Shown here one piece after another: positions 8,722-17,818 of a stretch of DNA of 64,000 nucleotides; position 1 is the first letter of the stretch, and each line of letters opens with the position of its first letter. This DNA is from Bacteroidota bacterium (GTDB lineage: Bacteria; Bacteroidota; Bacteroidia; Chitinophagales; Chitinophagaceae). Below the pieces are notes generated by a model. The model did not search any database. It was not told the origin of the DNA and worked only from the letters and a program-made list of their open reading frames with translations. The translations under genes and the position numbers were made by a program. The DNA lies in contig JAUZOE010000019.1 in assembly GCA_030706605.1 (NCBI GenBank), positions 1-64,000 of the forward strand, in the 5' to 3' direction.

Positions 8722-8934
8722 TTATTCATCAGAATTTCCCCTATCTAAAAATTCTGACTCCTCACTTGCTTTTTCCTTGTTATCAAATTTCTTATGTTTA
8801 TTACCACCTAAAGCAGTAATATGAAGCTGAGTATCTGTACCAGTGGAAACGCCGGTTGGCACTTCTTCATTTGTTTCAGTACCCAATTCATTGCTACCCA
8901 TTGAAGGGTTTGTTATTCTTTCTTTTTCAGCCAT
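8722..8934 (-). CDS. Small hydrophilic protein of unknown function
   Basis: This 70-residue ORF starts with ATG after an A/T-rich leader. The product is strongly hydrophilic and probably disordered, with many T, N, E, G and K residues, no cysteine and no membrane segment. I do not recognise a family. Support comes from a sensible start, isolation in its own intergenic space and amino-acid use that looks coding, similar to short acidic proteins common in Chitinophagaceae. No promoter was identified, and it could be a chance ORF. Confidence 0.5.
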   Translation of the reverse strand: MAEKERITNPSMGSNELGTETNEEVPTGVSTGTDTQLHITALGGNKHKKFDNKEKASEESEFLDRGNSDE

Positions 8935-9035
8935 AATATTTTTTTTATTTAATAATTTGAGAACAGAAAAATTTATGCCAATAAACCGGTAGATTCTGTA
9001 ATAAATTTTTAAAATATTATGGTGTTAATTTACAG

Positions 9036-9632
9036 ATGAATTACTTGGCACATGCTTTTTTATCTTTTAATAATGCGGATATTTTAGCAGGGAATATGAT
9101 CTGTGATTTTGTGAAAGGGAAAACAAAATTTGATTACCCGGTTGAGATCCAGAAAGGAATTCATTTGCATCGTTTGATTGATGGTTTCACAGATAGCCAT
9201 GAAGTAACAGCAAAGGCAAAAGAATTCTTTCGGCCTCAATATCGTTTATATTCAGGGGCATTTATTGATATTGTTTATGATCATTTTTTGGCTCGTGATG
9301 AAAAGCAATTTGACGAATATGGAGGGCTTGAAAATTTTACCCATGGTTGTTATCAGCTTCTTGATAGGGAAACACTTTATTTTCCGCAAAAATTCCAAAA
9401 GATGTTTCCTCATATGAAAACCCAAAACTGGTTATATAATTACCGGTTGAAAGAAGGGGTGCGAAAAAGTTTCGGAGGCCTGGTGTATAGGGCTGCCTAT
9501 TTATTTGAATCGGATATTGCTTTTCAGATTTTTAATGATCATTATTCCGATCTTGAAAATTGCTATGCCAATTTTTTTCCTGAACTGAAAGCTTTCACTT
9601 TTAATGCGCTGGGCAGCCTGCTGGCTAAATAA
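9036..9632 (+). CDS. AcpH-like acyl-carrier-protein phosphodiesterase (DUF479)
   Basis: AcpH enzymes remove the 4'-phosphopantetheine arm from acyl carrier protein in the cytoplasm. The beginning M-N-Y-L-A-H-A-F-L-S, the G-N-M-I-C-D-F-V-K-G segment, H-L-H-R-L-I-D-G-F-T-D-S-H and V-Y-D-H-F-L-A match this family throughout, including the histidines and aspartates expected to bind the metal of its HD-like fold. The length of 198 residues agrees. Biochemical activity has been shown mainly for the enterobacterial enzyme; Bacteroidota members are annotated by homology. The gene is monocistronic or followed by the DUF2911 gene, which has its own -7 element. Confidence 0.88.
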   Translation: MNYLAHAFLSFNNADILAGNMICDFVKGKTKFDYPVEIQKGIHLHRLIDGFTDSHEVTAKAKEFFRPQYRLYSGAFIDIVYDHFLARDEKQFDEYGGLENFTHGCYQLLDRETLYFPQKFQKMFPHMKTQNWLYNYRLKEGVRKSFGGLVYRAAYLFESDIAFQIFNDHYSDLENCYANFFPELKAFTFNALGSLLAK

Positions 9633-9641
9633 ATCAGTTTA

Positions 9642-9649
9642 TATTTGCA
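9642..9649 (+). promoter_or_regulatory. Bacteroidota-type -7 element before the DUF2911 gene
   Basis: TATATTTG fits TAnnTTTG, 18 bp before the ATG at 9668, so the leader would be very short. No convincing -33 motif is seen upstream. Confidence 0.5.
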
Positions 9650-9667
9650 AATTAAAAAAAATCAAAA

Positions 9668-10240
9668 ATGAAACACATCATTGCAGTATTTTTATTAGGG
9701 ATATGTTTTACGGCATCAGCTCAAACAGTAACATCAAAAATTCCCCCTCTTGATAAATCTCCAATGGATATGAGTTATTATCCATCTGATTACCCGATTT
9801 TGAAAATACAGGATAAAGTGACAGAGCCATTAGTCATGAGAGTGATTTATAGCCGTCCACAATTAAATGGGCGAAAAGTATTTGGAGGTCTGCAGCAATA
9901 TGGTGATGTGTGGAGATTGGGAGCCAATGAAGCCACTGAAATTGATTTTTATAAAGATGTAATTGTTAATAAGGTAAAAATCAACAAAGGGCGTTATACA
10001 CTTTATGCAATCCCTTTTCCGGATAAATGGACTGTAATTATCAATAAAGAAACCGACACATGGGGTAGTTTTCGTTATGACTCTACAAAAGATGTAGTTC
10101 GTGTGAGCTTGCCTGTTAATAAAAATGAAGTTACTGAAGATATGACTATTCTATTCGAAAAAACTGCTTCGGGCGCAAATATGAATATGTATTGGGCCGA
10201 TGTGTTTGTTTCTTTGCCGATCTTTTTTAAAAATGATTAA
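9668..10240 (+). CDS. Exported DUF2911 protein
   Basis: The 190-residue product has a clear signal peptide (M-K-H-I-I-A-V-F-L-L-G-I-C-F-T-A-S-A-Q, cleavage near 19). The mature part carries the DUF2911 signature: V-I-Y-S-R-P-Q-L-N-G-R-K-V-F-G, then W-R-L-G-A-N-E-A-T-E-I and G-R-Y-T-L-Y-A-I-P. The function of DUF2911 is not known. It is a common periplasmic or secreted beta-rich family of Bacteroidota. No lipobox or T9SS domain is present. Confidence 0.88.
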   Translation: MKHIIAVFLLGICFTASAQTVTSKIPPLDKSPMDMSYYPSDYPILKIQDKVTEPLVMRVIYSRPQLNGRKVFGGLQQYGDVWRLGANEATEIDFYKDVIVNKVKINKGRYTLYAIPFPDKWTVIINKETDTWGSFRYDSTKDVVRVSLPVNKNEVTEDMTILFEKTASGANMNMYWADVFVSLPIFFKND

Positions 10241-10305
10241 TACGAAACGGAGTGATAAAATGATCGTTGAATACTTTTTTAAAATACGATTCTAAATAAA
10301 ATATT

Positions 10306-11445
10306 TTGAAACTAGAGACAAAATTGATTCATGCCGGTGCTGAACCAGATCCTTCAACTGGAGCTATTATGACACCTATTTATCAGACATCCACTTATGT
10401 GCAGGAAAGCCCGGGAGTGCATAAAGGGTATGAATATGCAAGAACACAAAATCCTACCCGTCATTCTTTACAACTTGCTTTAGCAACAGTAGAGAATGGA
10501 AAATTTGGTTTATGTTTTTCAAGTGGCTCTGCCGCTGCAGATGCAGTAATTACACTTTTAAATCCCGGCGATGAAATAATAGCAGCAAATGACATGTATG
10601 GTGGTACCTATCGTCTTTTTACAAAAATATTTGTCAAATACGGTCTGAAATTTCATTTTATTAATATGCAGGATGCAAATGAAGTTTCAAAATATATTAA
10701 TAAAAATACCAAACTCATCTGGACAGAAACGCCTACCAACCCGATGATGAATATCACGGACATTGCCGCGGTGGCGGCCATTGCAAAAAAGAATCATGTA
10801 TTGCTTTGTGTTGACAATACTTTTGCTTCTCCTTATTTGCAAAGCCCATTGGATTTTGGTGCTGATATTGTATTGCATTCTGCTACCAAGTACATTGGGG
10901 GGCATAGTGATTCAGTGCATGGTTGTTTAATCATGAATGATGAAAGTCTGAATGATCAGTTGGCTTTTATACAAAATAGCTGTGGCGCGGTTCCTGGCCC
11001 ACAGGATTGTTTTTTGATTTTACGGGGATTAAAAACTTTACATGTACGCATGCAGCGACATTGCGAAAATGGAGAGAAAATTGCACATTGGCTTAGAAAT
11101 AATCCTAAAGTAGATAAAGTATACTGGTGTGGGTTTGAAGACCATCCTAATCATGAAATTGCCAAAAAACAAATGCGGGGATTTGGTGGAATGATGAGTT
11201 TTACCTTGAAAGATGATAGCATAGAAGCTGCTAAAAAAGTGCTGTCTTCAACAAAACTTTTTGCTTTGGCTGAAAGCCTTGGAGGAGTTGAGAGCCTGAT
11301 CGGGCATCCCGCTACTATGACACATGCAAGTATTCCTAAAGAAGAAAGAATGAAAAACGGTCTGGTAGATTCTTTGATGAGATTGAGTGTCGGGATAGAG
11401 GATGCCGACGATTTAATAGCTGACCTGGATAGAGCGATTGGCTAA
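10306..11445 (+). CDS. Cystathionine gamma-synthase / gamma-lyase family PLP enzyme
   Basis: This is a trans-sulfuration enzyme of the Cys/Met metabolism PLP family (fold type I, about 380 residues). The PLP-binding lysine is K195 in S-A-T-K-Y-I-G-G-H. Other landmarks are Y-E-Y-A-R-T-Q-N-P-T-R (43-53), F-S-S-G-S-A-A (71-77) and V-D-N-T-F-A-S-P (169-176). The start is TTG at 10306; the following residues L-I-H-A-G-A-E-P-D-P-S-T-G-A-I match the usual N-terminus of the family, and no ATG is placed better. Synthase (making cystathionine from an activated homoserine) and lyase (cleaving it to cysteine) cannot be separated reliably by eye. Confidence 0.92.
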   Translation: MKLETKLIHAGAEPDPSTGAIMTPIYQTSTYVQESPGVHKGYEYARTQNPTRHSLQLALATVENGKFGLCFSSGSAAADAVITLLNPGDEIIAANDMYGGTYRLFTKIFVKYGLKFHFINMQDANEVSKYINKNTKLIWTETPTNPMMNITDIAAVAAIAKKNHVLLCVDNTFASPYLQSPLDFGADIVLHSATKYIGGHSDSVHGCLIMNDESLNDQLAFIQNSCGAVPGPQDCFLILRGLKTLHVRMQRHCENGEKIAHWLRNNPKVDKVYWCGFEDHPNHEIAKKQMRGFGGMMSFTLKDDSIEAAKKVLSSTKLFALAESLGGVESLIGHPATMTHASIPKEERMKNGLVDSLMRLSVGIEDADDLIADLDRAIG

Positions 11446-11527
11446 AATCTAATCAAATGTTGCCTGATGAATCAAATTGATCAGAAGGAAACTATCAATT
11501 CATTTTGTATAGTGTAAAATTAAATGT

Positions 11528-12322
11528 GTGGAGAAAGGAAATAATATAGAGGAGTTAAAAACATTTCTTGACCGAAAAGTAATCGAATTCAATACTCCTG
11601 ATTTTATTAAAGACGACCCAATCGTTATTCCACATTTTTTTTCACTAAAACAAGACATAGAAATTGCAGGTTTTTTTGCAGCAGTATTTGCCTGGGGAAT
11701 TCGCAAAACTATTATTAATAAAAGCAAAACGCTTTTGCAATTAATGGATAGTGCGCCTTATGATTTTTGTATTAATCATACTGACCAGGATCTTAAAAAA
11801 TTAGAAGGATTTTGCCATCGCACTTTTAATGATACGGATTTGTTGTATTTTATCTCTTTTCTCAAATTTCATTATTCAAAACATCAATCCCTGGAATCTG
11901 CTTTTTTTAATAAGAAAACAATGCACCATTCGCAAAATATTATAGAAGTGTCTTTAAATTATTTTTACCATTATTTTTTTTCTCTTGAATATGTGCCTCT
12001 GAGGACTCAAAAACACATAGCCTCTCCACAAAAAAATTCAAGTTGTAAACGCCTCAATATGTATTTAAGATGGATGGTTCGCAATGATAATAAAGGAGTT
12101 GATTTTGGTTTGTGGAAAAAAATATCACCTTCACAATTAATTTGCCCTGTAGATGTGCATGTGGCCAGGGTGGCTAAACATTTTAATTTATTAAAAAGAA
12201 AGCAAGTGGATTGGCAGGCTTCTATTGAGTTAACTGATGAATTAAAAAAATTGGATATAACTGATCCGGTTAAATATGATTTTGCATTATTTGGATTAGG
12301 CGTTTTAGAAAAATACTCATAA
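11528..12322 (+). CDS. TIGR02757-family protein (DUF2400), possible base-excision-type helical protein
   Basis: The 264-residue product matches the conserved TIGR02757 family: D-P-I-V-I-P-H-F-F near residue 30, then G-F-F-A-A-V-F-A-W-G-I-R-K-T-I-I-N-K, and a C-terminal segment (P-V-D-V-H-V-A-R-V-A-K-H-F, then F-A-L-F-G-L-G-V) that recalls HhH-GPD DNA glycosylases. The function is not established. The start appears to be GTG at 11528; the ATG at 11524 is out of frame. The gene lies 82 bp after the PLP enzyme and is followed by a small conserved gene after 49 bp. Confidence 0.82.
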   Translation: MEKGNNIEELKTFLDRKVIEFNTPDFIKDDPIVIPHFFSLKQDIEIAGFFAAVFAWGIRKTIINKSKTLLQLMDSAPYDFCINHTDQDLKKLEGFCHRTFNDTDLLYFISFLKFHYSKHQSLESAFFNKKTMHHSQNIIEVSLNYFYHYFFSLEYVPLRTQKHIASPQKNSSCKRLNMYLRWMVRNDNKGVDFGLWKKISPSQLICPVDVHVARVAKHFNLLKRKQVDWQASIELTDELKKLDITDPVKYDFALFGLGVLEKYS

Positions 12323-12371
12323 AACATAAACCTGATAAGAAGCATAGATTTTTTTATATTCGTAATTCAAA

Positions 12372-12698
12372 ATGCAACCGGAAAATCAAATCTCAATTCG
12401 AGATAAAATTATTTTTGCAACCAATTCTATATTGGAAAAACCTTCCGAAGAAATCCGGGGAAAGTTGATAGCATTGATCAACGACCTGATCAATAAAGAT
12501 TTTTCTGCACTCTTACAATTACTTTACAGGGTAGATGTTGATGAGAAAAAAATCAGGTTATATTTAAATGAAAACACAAATGAGGATTCTGCTTCAGTTC
12601 TTGCAGATTTAATTATTGAAAGGCAATTGCAAAAGATCGAAAGCCGGAAATTGTTTAGAGAGTCCGGTAACAGCAAAAGTGAAGAAGAAAGGTGGTAA
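12372..12698 (+). CDS. Small conserved-looking protein of unknown function
   Basis: This 108-residue hydrophilic protein is predicted mostly helical, with regularly spaced leucines and isoleucines (L-I-A-L-I-N-D-L-I-N-K-D-F-S-A-L-L-Q-L-L-Y-R-V-D-V-D). The segment V-D-V-D-E-K-K-I-R-L-Y-L is followed by S-A-S-V-L-A-D-L-I-I-E-R-Q. No signal peptide or catalytic motif is visible. It follows the TIGR02757 gene closely and may be co-transcribed. I do not recognise a named family with confidence. Confidence 0.72.
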   Translation: MQPENQISIRDKIIFATNSILEKPSEEIRGKLIALINDLINKDFSALLQLLYRVDVDEKKIRLYLNENTNEDSASVLADLIIERQLQKIESRKLFRESGNSKSEEERW

Positions 12699-12818
12699 TC
12701 TTTTTCTGTTTTTCTTGGCCCTATTTGGTAAAATTAATTCCGGAGTAATTTAGTTTTTGAAATATAATAGCAATTGTAAGTAAGATATCTGAAGTAGCTA
12801 TAAAAAAGGTTTTGATTC

Positions 12819-13448
12819 TTACATAAATCCATAATCTAAAACGCGTCGTAAATATTTATGATCCTGGATTATCCAGGTCACTTCATAGCTTCCTGTATTG
12901 TCTTTACTAAAGAGATACCAGTAAATCCTATGGCCGTCTTTAGATTTATAAATAGCATTAGTAGTGCGTTTTACTCCTTTATCATTGTAAGTTAAATTAA
13001 GGTTATACAAATCGAAATATGCCGATGGGGGAATAAGAACCGTATCATTGCCTATTGTCATTGATACATTACTGATATAAGTTTTGGGGATACTTCCATA
13101 ACCACCATAATACGTTTTCCTGTTAATTCTTATAAGATATTTCTCATCATAGGTTAATTTATGTTTAGCGGGATCAAAGTTTGAAATGTTGATTGTTGCT
13201 TTTATTCCATCACCTTCAAATGTCATAGAATCTTTGCTGAAAGTATTGTAGCTAATTTTCTGCAAAGGCAATGCCCCAACGCTTTCACTGATTCCCGATA
13301 AGGCAAAAGTGGCTACATCGGTACGAATATCTTTTGGTTGTAACCGTGAAAAAGATTCGGTTTTCCTGCGTGTATCCTGGTAGTCATTTCCCTGTGCCAT
13401 GCAGGAAAACCCATATAATATTCCTAGAAAGAGAAAAAGATTTTTCAT
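12819..13448 (-). CDS. Exported protein of unknown function
   Basis: I place the start at the ATG at 13446-13448, because it opens a clean signal peptide (M-K-N-L-F-L-F-L-G-I-L-Y-G-F-S-C-M-A-Q); the longer ORF adds 13 residues that spoil it. The mature protein (about 190 residues) looks all-beta, rich in Y, T and N, with repeated short strands (K-T-Y-Y-G-G-Y-G-S, N-V-S-M-T-I-G-N-D-T-V). The cysteine in the signal region is followed by M-A-Q, so it is not a convincing lipobox. No family was recognised. Confidence 0.7.
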   Translation of the reverse strand: MKNLFLFLGILYGFSCMAQGNDYQDTRRKTESFSRLQPKDIRTDVATFALSGISESVGALPLQKISYNTFSKDSMTFEGDGIKATINISNFDPAKHKLTYDEKYLIRINRKTYYGGYGSIPKTYISNVSMTIGNDTVLIPPSAYFDLYNLNLTYNDKGVKRTTNAIYKSKDGHRIYWYLFSKDNTGSYEVTWIIQDHKYLRRVLDYGFM

Positions 13449-13634
13449 CTGTTTATTTTCATTGAAGTTTAAAAATAAAAGAATCAAGGTTAAGGAAAAT
13501 AAAAATTATCCCGGCAAGACTTTATACTTCGGTAAATAAAACTATTTACAAAATTAATTGGCCCCGGGAAAAAGGAGAAAATAATTGATGAGGTAAGATG
13601 AAATTTACACAAAAAGGTTAACCAAAGGGTTGAT

Positions 13635-14426
13635 TTATTTTTTCAAGCGTTCATAAAATTCTATACTTTTTGAGCCATCCGGATAACTGATAGTTTGGTT
13701 ATAATTGTCTTTGCCATTCATTTCAATGTCTACATCAAATGATTGCCCGGCTATTATAGCGTAGGTCGAATTGAGATCTGTCTCTTTAATTTTATTATCT
13801 CCATTCATTACAAAAGTTCCAAACCCAATACCGATATTATTTTTTGAAACTGAATCTTTAAAAGAGCGACCAAACATAAAATAACCAGCATAAAAGGCTT
13901 TATATTGGGTTCTTATATTCTTTACAGTATCTTTTCCGTTTACGGTATAAGAATTAATTTCTTTCCAGATTCCATCTAACGGACTTTTTGCCGTAGTGCT
14001 TACTTTCTGATAAACTTCTGTGAGTTTATATTTTTTAGAATCTGAAATAATTTCAGGAATTACCTGCTCATATCCATCGGGGGTTATAGTGATGTTTAGC
14101 TTAAAGCTTTGTGGACTATCATTAAAGGAGGTATCTCTCCCCGAAAAGATTATATTTTCAGTTACAGTTCCGGTATCTGCTGTATATGAACCAACGCCAA
14201 AGGCAGAAATAGAATCAGTAGGGTTTACCTGCGTATACATCACAAAACTATCTGTATATATTTTCAATTGCTTAAGATCGGTATATTTCGTATCCTTTAC
14301 ACCGTCATTAAGAGTTTGAGAATTCATAAAATAGGCACCCGGCATCTTGGGTGCTTTCTTAACTGATGTAGTGTTACAACTTATTGCAACAAACACTAAA
14401 CAAGTGGAAATTAAATTTTTCATCAT
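13635..14426 (-). CDS. Lipoprotein with two repeated lipocalin-like domains
   Basis: The N-terminus (M-M-K-N-L-I-S-T-C-L-V-F-V-A-I-S-C) ends in a lipobox (A-I-S-C17), predicting a membrane-anchored lipoprotein. The mature chain contains two similar halves of about 110 residues. The first runs from P-G-A-Y-F-M-N-S (about 28) to T-E-V-Y-Q-K; the second from L-D-G-I-W-K-E-I-N-S (about 149) to E-F-Y-E-R-L-K-K. Both have a T-x-x-x-G-x-K-D-T turn, an I-G/F-G-V-G strand and a P-D-G-Y/S near the end, as in small calycin barrels. The function is unknown. The repeat was seen by eye and not scored. Confidence 0.7.
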   Translation of the reverse strand: MMKNLISTCLVFVAISCNTTSVKKAPKMPGAYFMNSQTLNDGVKDTKYTDLKQLKIYTDSFVMYTQVNPTDSISAFGVGSYTADTGTVTENIIFSGRDTSFNDSPQSFKLNITITPDGYEQVIPEIISDSKKYKLTEVYQKVSTTAKSPLDGIWKEINSYTVNGKDTVKNIRTQYKAFYAGYFMFGRSFKDSVSKNNIGIGFGTFVMNGDNKIKETDLNSTYAIIAGQSFDVDIEMNGKDNYNQTISYPDGSKSIEFYERLKK

Positions 14427-14741
14427 ATCAAGATTTAATGTTTTGTTAAAATACGAAAAATAATTGGTTATGTCAATTATTTTTAAAAATGAATTTTAAA
14501 ATAGCTATTTTGTAAAATAGTATCAAACTAAAGTCTTTAACTTATGAAAAGTCAGCGGTTGAATTTTAGAATTAATTCAAGCAGCATTTATTGAAATCAT
14601 TTTAAAAATGAAATATAGTTTTAGATAAACTCCTTGTTGAAAGTACTACGATTTACAGCAACCTATCTGAAAGGCTCAGGGGGAAGAACCTTATAGGAAA
14701 GAATCAGATAAGATATTATGCCAGGAGTGAAAAAGAAGAAT
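14427..14741. other. 315-bp intergenic region without assigned gene
   Basis: This lies between the start of the two-domain lipoprotein gene and the end of the rhodanese-like gene. A plus-strand frame without a start codon runs to 14783, overlapping the rhodanese gene antisense, and reads plausibly as protein, but it has no recognised homology. No terminator or tRNA was seen. Confidence 0.4.
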
Positions 14742-15182
14742 TTATTTTACTTGTGGATAACCTTTCGATATCCAATCGGCTTTAATATTGTTTGGTAAAT
14801 TCAACAAATGATAATTGGTGAATTTCAATTTTTGCAATACATCAATAGCCGGTCGCACATTAGGACAATGTGCAAAAGGGCAACATCCGCAATACACTAC
14901 TATATTAGTTGATTTAGGTAATTTACTAAGCACTTCTTTAAATTTTTCCAGGTTTTTTTCATTTTCAGTCATGCCTATATCAATCGAATGTGGAATAATA
15001 GCGCCGGGACCAACACTTATAATTACTGGTAACTCTTTATTAGCTTGAAGTGTTTGAGCCAAAGCGGAAGGCTCTATCAATTGGTCAGCAGTCCAGTTCT
15101 CGGGCTTTTGACCTTGACTATGCTGGCAACCAACCATAATTAAAGAGAATATAAGTAAATGAATTAATGATCTTCTTTTCAT
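14742..15182 (-). CDS. Rhodanese-like lipoprotein
   Basis: The product has 146 residues with a lipobox at M-V-G-C19, so it should be a lipid-anchored envelope protein. The rest is a rhodanese-type domain: D-Q-L-I-E-P-S-A-L-A at the start, a conserved H-S-I-D-I-G turn, and V-V-Y-C-G-C-C-P-F-A-H-C (95-106) at the position of the active-site loop. The loop carries four cysteines (C98, C100, C101, C106) instead of the usual single cysteine in a six-residue loop, which suggests metal binding or redox work rather than simple sulfur transfer. A CAAAAATA at 15196-15203 gives a minus-strand TATTTTTG -7 element just upstream. Confidence 0.82.
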   Translation of the reverse strand: MKRRSLIHLLIFSLIMVGCQHSQGQKPENWTADQLIEPSALAQTLQANKELPVIISVGPGAIIPHSIDIGMTENEKNLEKFKEVLSKLPKSTNIVVYCGCCPFAHCPNVRPAIDVLQKLKFTNYHLLNLPNNIKADWISKGYPQVK

Positions 15183-15244
15183 GAAATGATTTGTCCAAAA
15201 ATAAAATAAAATTGGACGGTGACGAATTAATTAACTTTTCTACC

Positions 15245-17680
15245 TCACTTGCCGAATTTCTTAAATAAGTCTGGTTTAAATTGAATACTTCCATCTGTCC
15301 CCGGCCGTCCTCTAAAAAATAAGGAAATTCCCGGATTTTTATTGGTGCCCGTATTTTGAGGCTTGTAATCTGAATCTCTTTTTTTAAGATTGCTTAAGGG
15401 CACCTGAATACTAATATCGGTATTCCCTTTCAAACTATAAATGCCTTCAACGAAGATTGTAAAAACATTGGACTCAATTTCCATCCGGTTGATCTTTATA
15501 TCCTGGTTGCTGATGGTTAACCTGTCTTTTAATTCAGCAAATTTTATAGTATCAAAATCCCTGTTTTTAAATAAAAAATTTTGTAATTTTTTTATTGGTT
15601 CAAAATGAATAAGGGCTCCCTTTTTTAAAGAAAAATCAACGGTGCTGGTGATGCTGGAGGGATATGCATTTCCATCATCATTAAGCCCGAGAGATGCGTT
15701 CACTTTTGCTGAAATTTTGCCTTTTATATTTTGGGCTTCAATTCCTTTTTGACCAAAATTATTGAATGCAGTAAACATTTCATTGACATCTACATTATCT
15801 ATTGACGCATCAATAATTGCTTCATGAAAATTAGTTTTTCTGTTAACCAGGGAACCGTGAATATCAATACTACCATTTCCTTCTTTCATACTCACTTTAT
15901 TAAGGAGGTATCTATCTTGCAATAAAGAAATATTACCTAAAACATTGGTTGCTTCGAATTTTTTGTACTGTAATTTATCAGCTTTAAGAATTACGTTGAT
16001 GCTTCCATCATCTAAGATAGCGTCAATTTTTTGGGCAATTTTGTTTAGCTTCCTTTTATCTGTATTATGATTAGAAATTGTTTTTCGCTCTTTTAATAAA
16101 TAAGAGAAAGGGGTTAAATTTAATGATGGCGAATAAATATTTAATTTAATATTTGATTGATTGGGTTTCGTATTCATTAAAGTAATAAGCTCTGTCGCAT
16201 GGCCACTCATTACTATTTTATTATTTAGTACAAAACACTGCAAATTTTTTACAAAAATATCAGAGTTTTTGAAGACTAATTCCCCATTGACATTTTTCAT
16301 TTCCACCCCACGGGGCATATAAAAAACAGTACCATTACTGAATGCAACAATTCCGGTAATAAAAGAATTGGCAGTAGTATTTTTCTCAAATGGTCCTTTA
16401 TATGCCAGGTTGATAATGCCGGTCCCACTTCTTAATTCGATCGTCCTACTTCCCAACAGTTCGTTTAAGTCAATTAGAGGAAAGCTTGATTTAAGATCAC
16501 AGCTAAGTAAAGGCTGAGATAAATTTGAAATTTCAATATGATCCGATGTGACCGGAAGTCCATTCCATTTTGCAGAAAAATGACTGAGCGTAATTTCAGA
16601 ATTTTTATCAAATCGCGGAACTCCTTTTACTATTTCATTAGTAAAAGATCCGATAAACGTTGCATCATCAAAATCAAAAAAAGGGTTTTTTAAATGCGAA
16701 TTTTTTACTTTCCAGTTGACAGTTATCAAAGGTTCGTTCCCTTTTAATGGGCCACTAATAAAAGCATCGGCATCTAATTTTTTATCAATGTCAACAATGG
16801 ATAATGCCGTTGCAATTTTAGGAGTTAATAAAGTTCTGGCAAAAGAATAAAAAATATTCCGGGTATGAATTTTTAACTGCATTTGAGGATTAGGGCCTTT
16901 TAAATCAAACCAACCACTTAAATTGAACAGATGCCTGGCAATTTTAATGTCAATACTGTCAAATTGCAATCGTTGTATTTTATGATCGATGCGAAAATGA
17001 AAATTGCCTTCAAAAGTTTTTTCTTGTACAAAACTACCTGCATTCATATTGAATGTAAGGCTGTGTATAAGTAAATTGGCCCTGGCAGAAATCAATAAAA
17101 CTGAATCCAACTCATTTAGTTTTAATTTTAAATCTCTGACAGCTATATCATACAGTTTTCCCTTCTTTTTATCATCAAGGGTAAATTGAACATTTTTCAG
17201 AATAACTGATTTTAATATATTGCTTTCATTAGATTTTGTTTTACCTGGCGTTGAATTTTCTTTTGGCCTGATTAAATATTCATTGCTGTATCCACTACTG
17301 TCGGTATATAAATAAATAGCGGCATTTTCCACTGTAAATCCGTCAATTGCAGACTTTTTTTCTATGAGTCTTAAAATGCTTAATTGAGCAAAAACTTTAT
17401 CGGCTATAAAAAAAGCATGATGATGCTGTACAAAAAGAGAGTCAGTAATTTCGACTTTACGCAGAAAAATAGATATTTGAGGAAACGTGCTAAAAAAACT
17501 TAAATCCACATCCCCAATAGAAATATTTCCATTTAGCTCTTTTCCTGCTTCATCGGTTACCTGTTTGATGATATCTTTTTTGTGAGTAAAAACATAGATA
17601 TATAGAGCAAGATAGAGCACTAATAGTACTCCCCCCAAAACAGCTACTCCTTTGAAGAAGTATTTTAAACGTATATTCAA
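15245..17680 (-). CDS. AsmA-family envelope protein
   Basis: The 811-residue protein has an N-terminal membrane anchor (about 10-29, G-V-A-V-L-G-G-V-L-L-V-L-Y-L) followed by a long beta-rich region. The segment after it (G-N-I-S-I-G-D-V-D-L-S-F-F-S-T-F-P-Q-I-S) is the typical AsmA N-terminal pattern. The C-terminal region (about 590-740, with G-S-I-D-I-H-G-S-L and a D-I-S-I-Q-V-P-L-S end) matches the AsmA-like C-terminal domain. AsmA-like proteins are thought to form long grooves that carry phospholipids between membranes. It lies 138 bp downstream of the Mla genes on the same strand, so a shared role in lipid transport is plausible but inferred. Confidence 0.85.
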   Translation of the reverse strand: MNIRLKYFFKGVAVLGGVLLVLYLALYIYVFTHKKDIIKQVTDEAGKELNGNISIGDVDLSFFSTFPQISIFLRKVEITDSLFVQHHHAFFIADKVFAQLSILRLIEKKSAIDGFTVENAAIYLYTDSSGYSNEYLIRPKENSTPGKTKSNESNILKSVILKNVQFTLDDKKKGKLYDIAVRDLKLKLNELDSVLLISARANLLIHSLTFNMNAGSFVQEKTFEGNFHFRIDHKIQRLQFDSIDIKIARHLFNLSGWFDLKGPNPQMQLKIHTRNIFYSFARTLLTPKIATALSIVDIDKKLDADAFISGPLKGNEPLITVNWKVKNSHLKNPFFDFDDATFIGSFTNEIVKGVPRFDKNSEITLSHFSAKWNGLPVTSDHIEISNLSQPLLSCDLKSSFPLIDLNELLGSRTIELRSGTGIINLAYKGPFEKNTTANSFITGIVAFSNGTVFYMPRGVEMKNVNGELVFKNSDIFVKNLQCFVLNNKIVMSGHATELITLMNTKPNQSNIKLNIYSPSLNLTPFSYLLKERKTISNHNTDKRKLNKIAQKIDAILDDGSINVILKADKLQYKKFEATNVLGNISLLQDRYLLNKVSMKEGNGSIDIHGSLVNRKTNFHEAIIDASIDNVDVNEMFTAFNNFGQKGIEAQNIKGKISAKVNASLGLNDDGNAYPSSITSTVDFSLKKGALIHFEPIKKLQNFLFKNRDFDTIKFAELKDRLTISNQDIKINRMEIESNVFTIFVEGIYSLKGNTDISIQVPLSNLKKRDSDYKPQNTGTNKNPGISLFFRGRPGTDGSIQFKPDLFKKFGK

Positions 17681-17818
17681 AAGAAAAATTTGAATGAGAA
17701 TTTGAAATCAACTTGGTTAAAATCAATACTAGTTCTATTACTAAAGGACATAAATATTACATGCAAATTATCATGCCAATAATTTGAAAATTAAACTTTT
17801 AACTTAATAGAGAAAAAA

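Noticed and set aside
14610-14783. Plus-strand reading frame of about 57 codons without a start, protein-like in composition
   Set aside because: It has no start codon or recognised homology and overlaps the rhodanese gene antisense. It may be a decayed fragment but cannot be supported.
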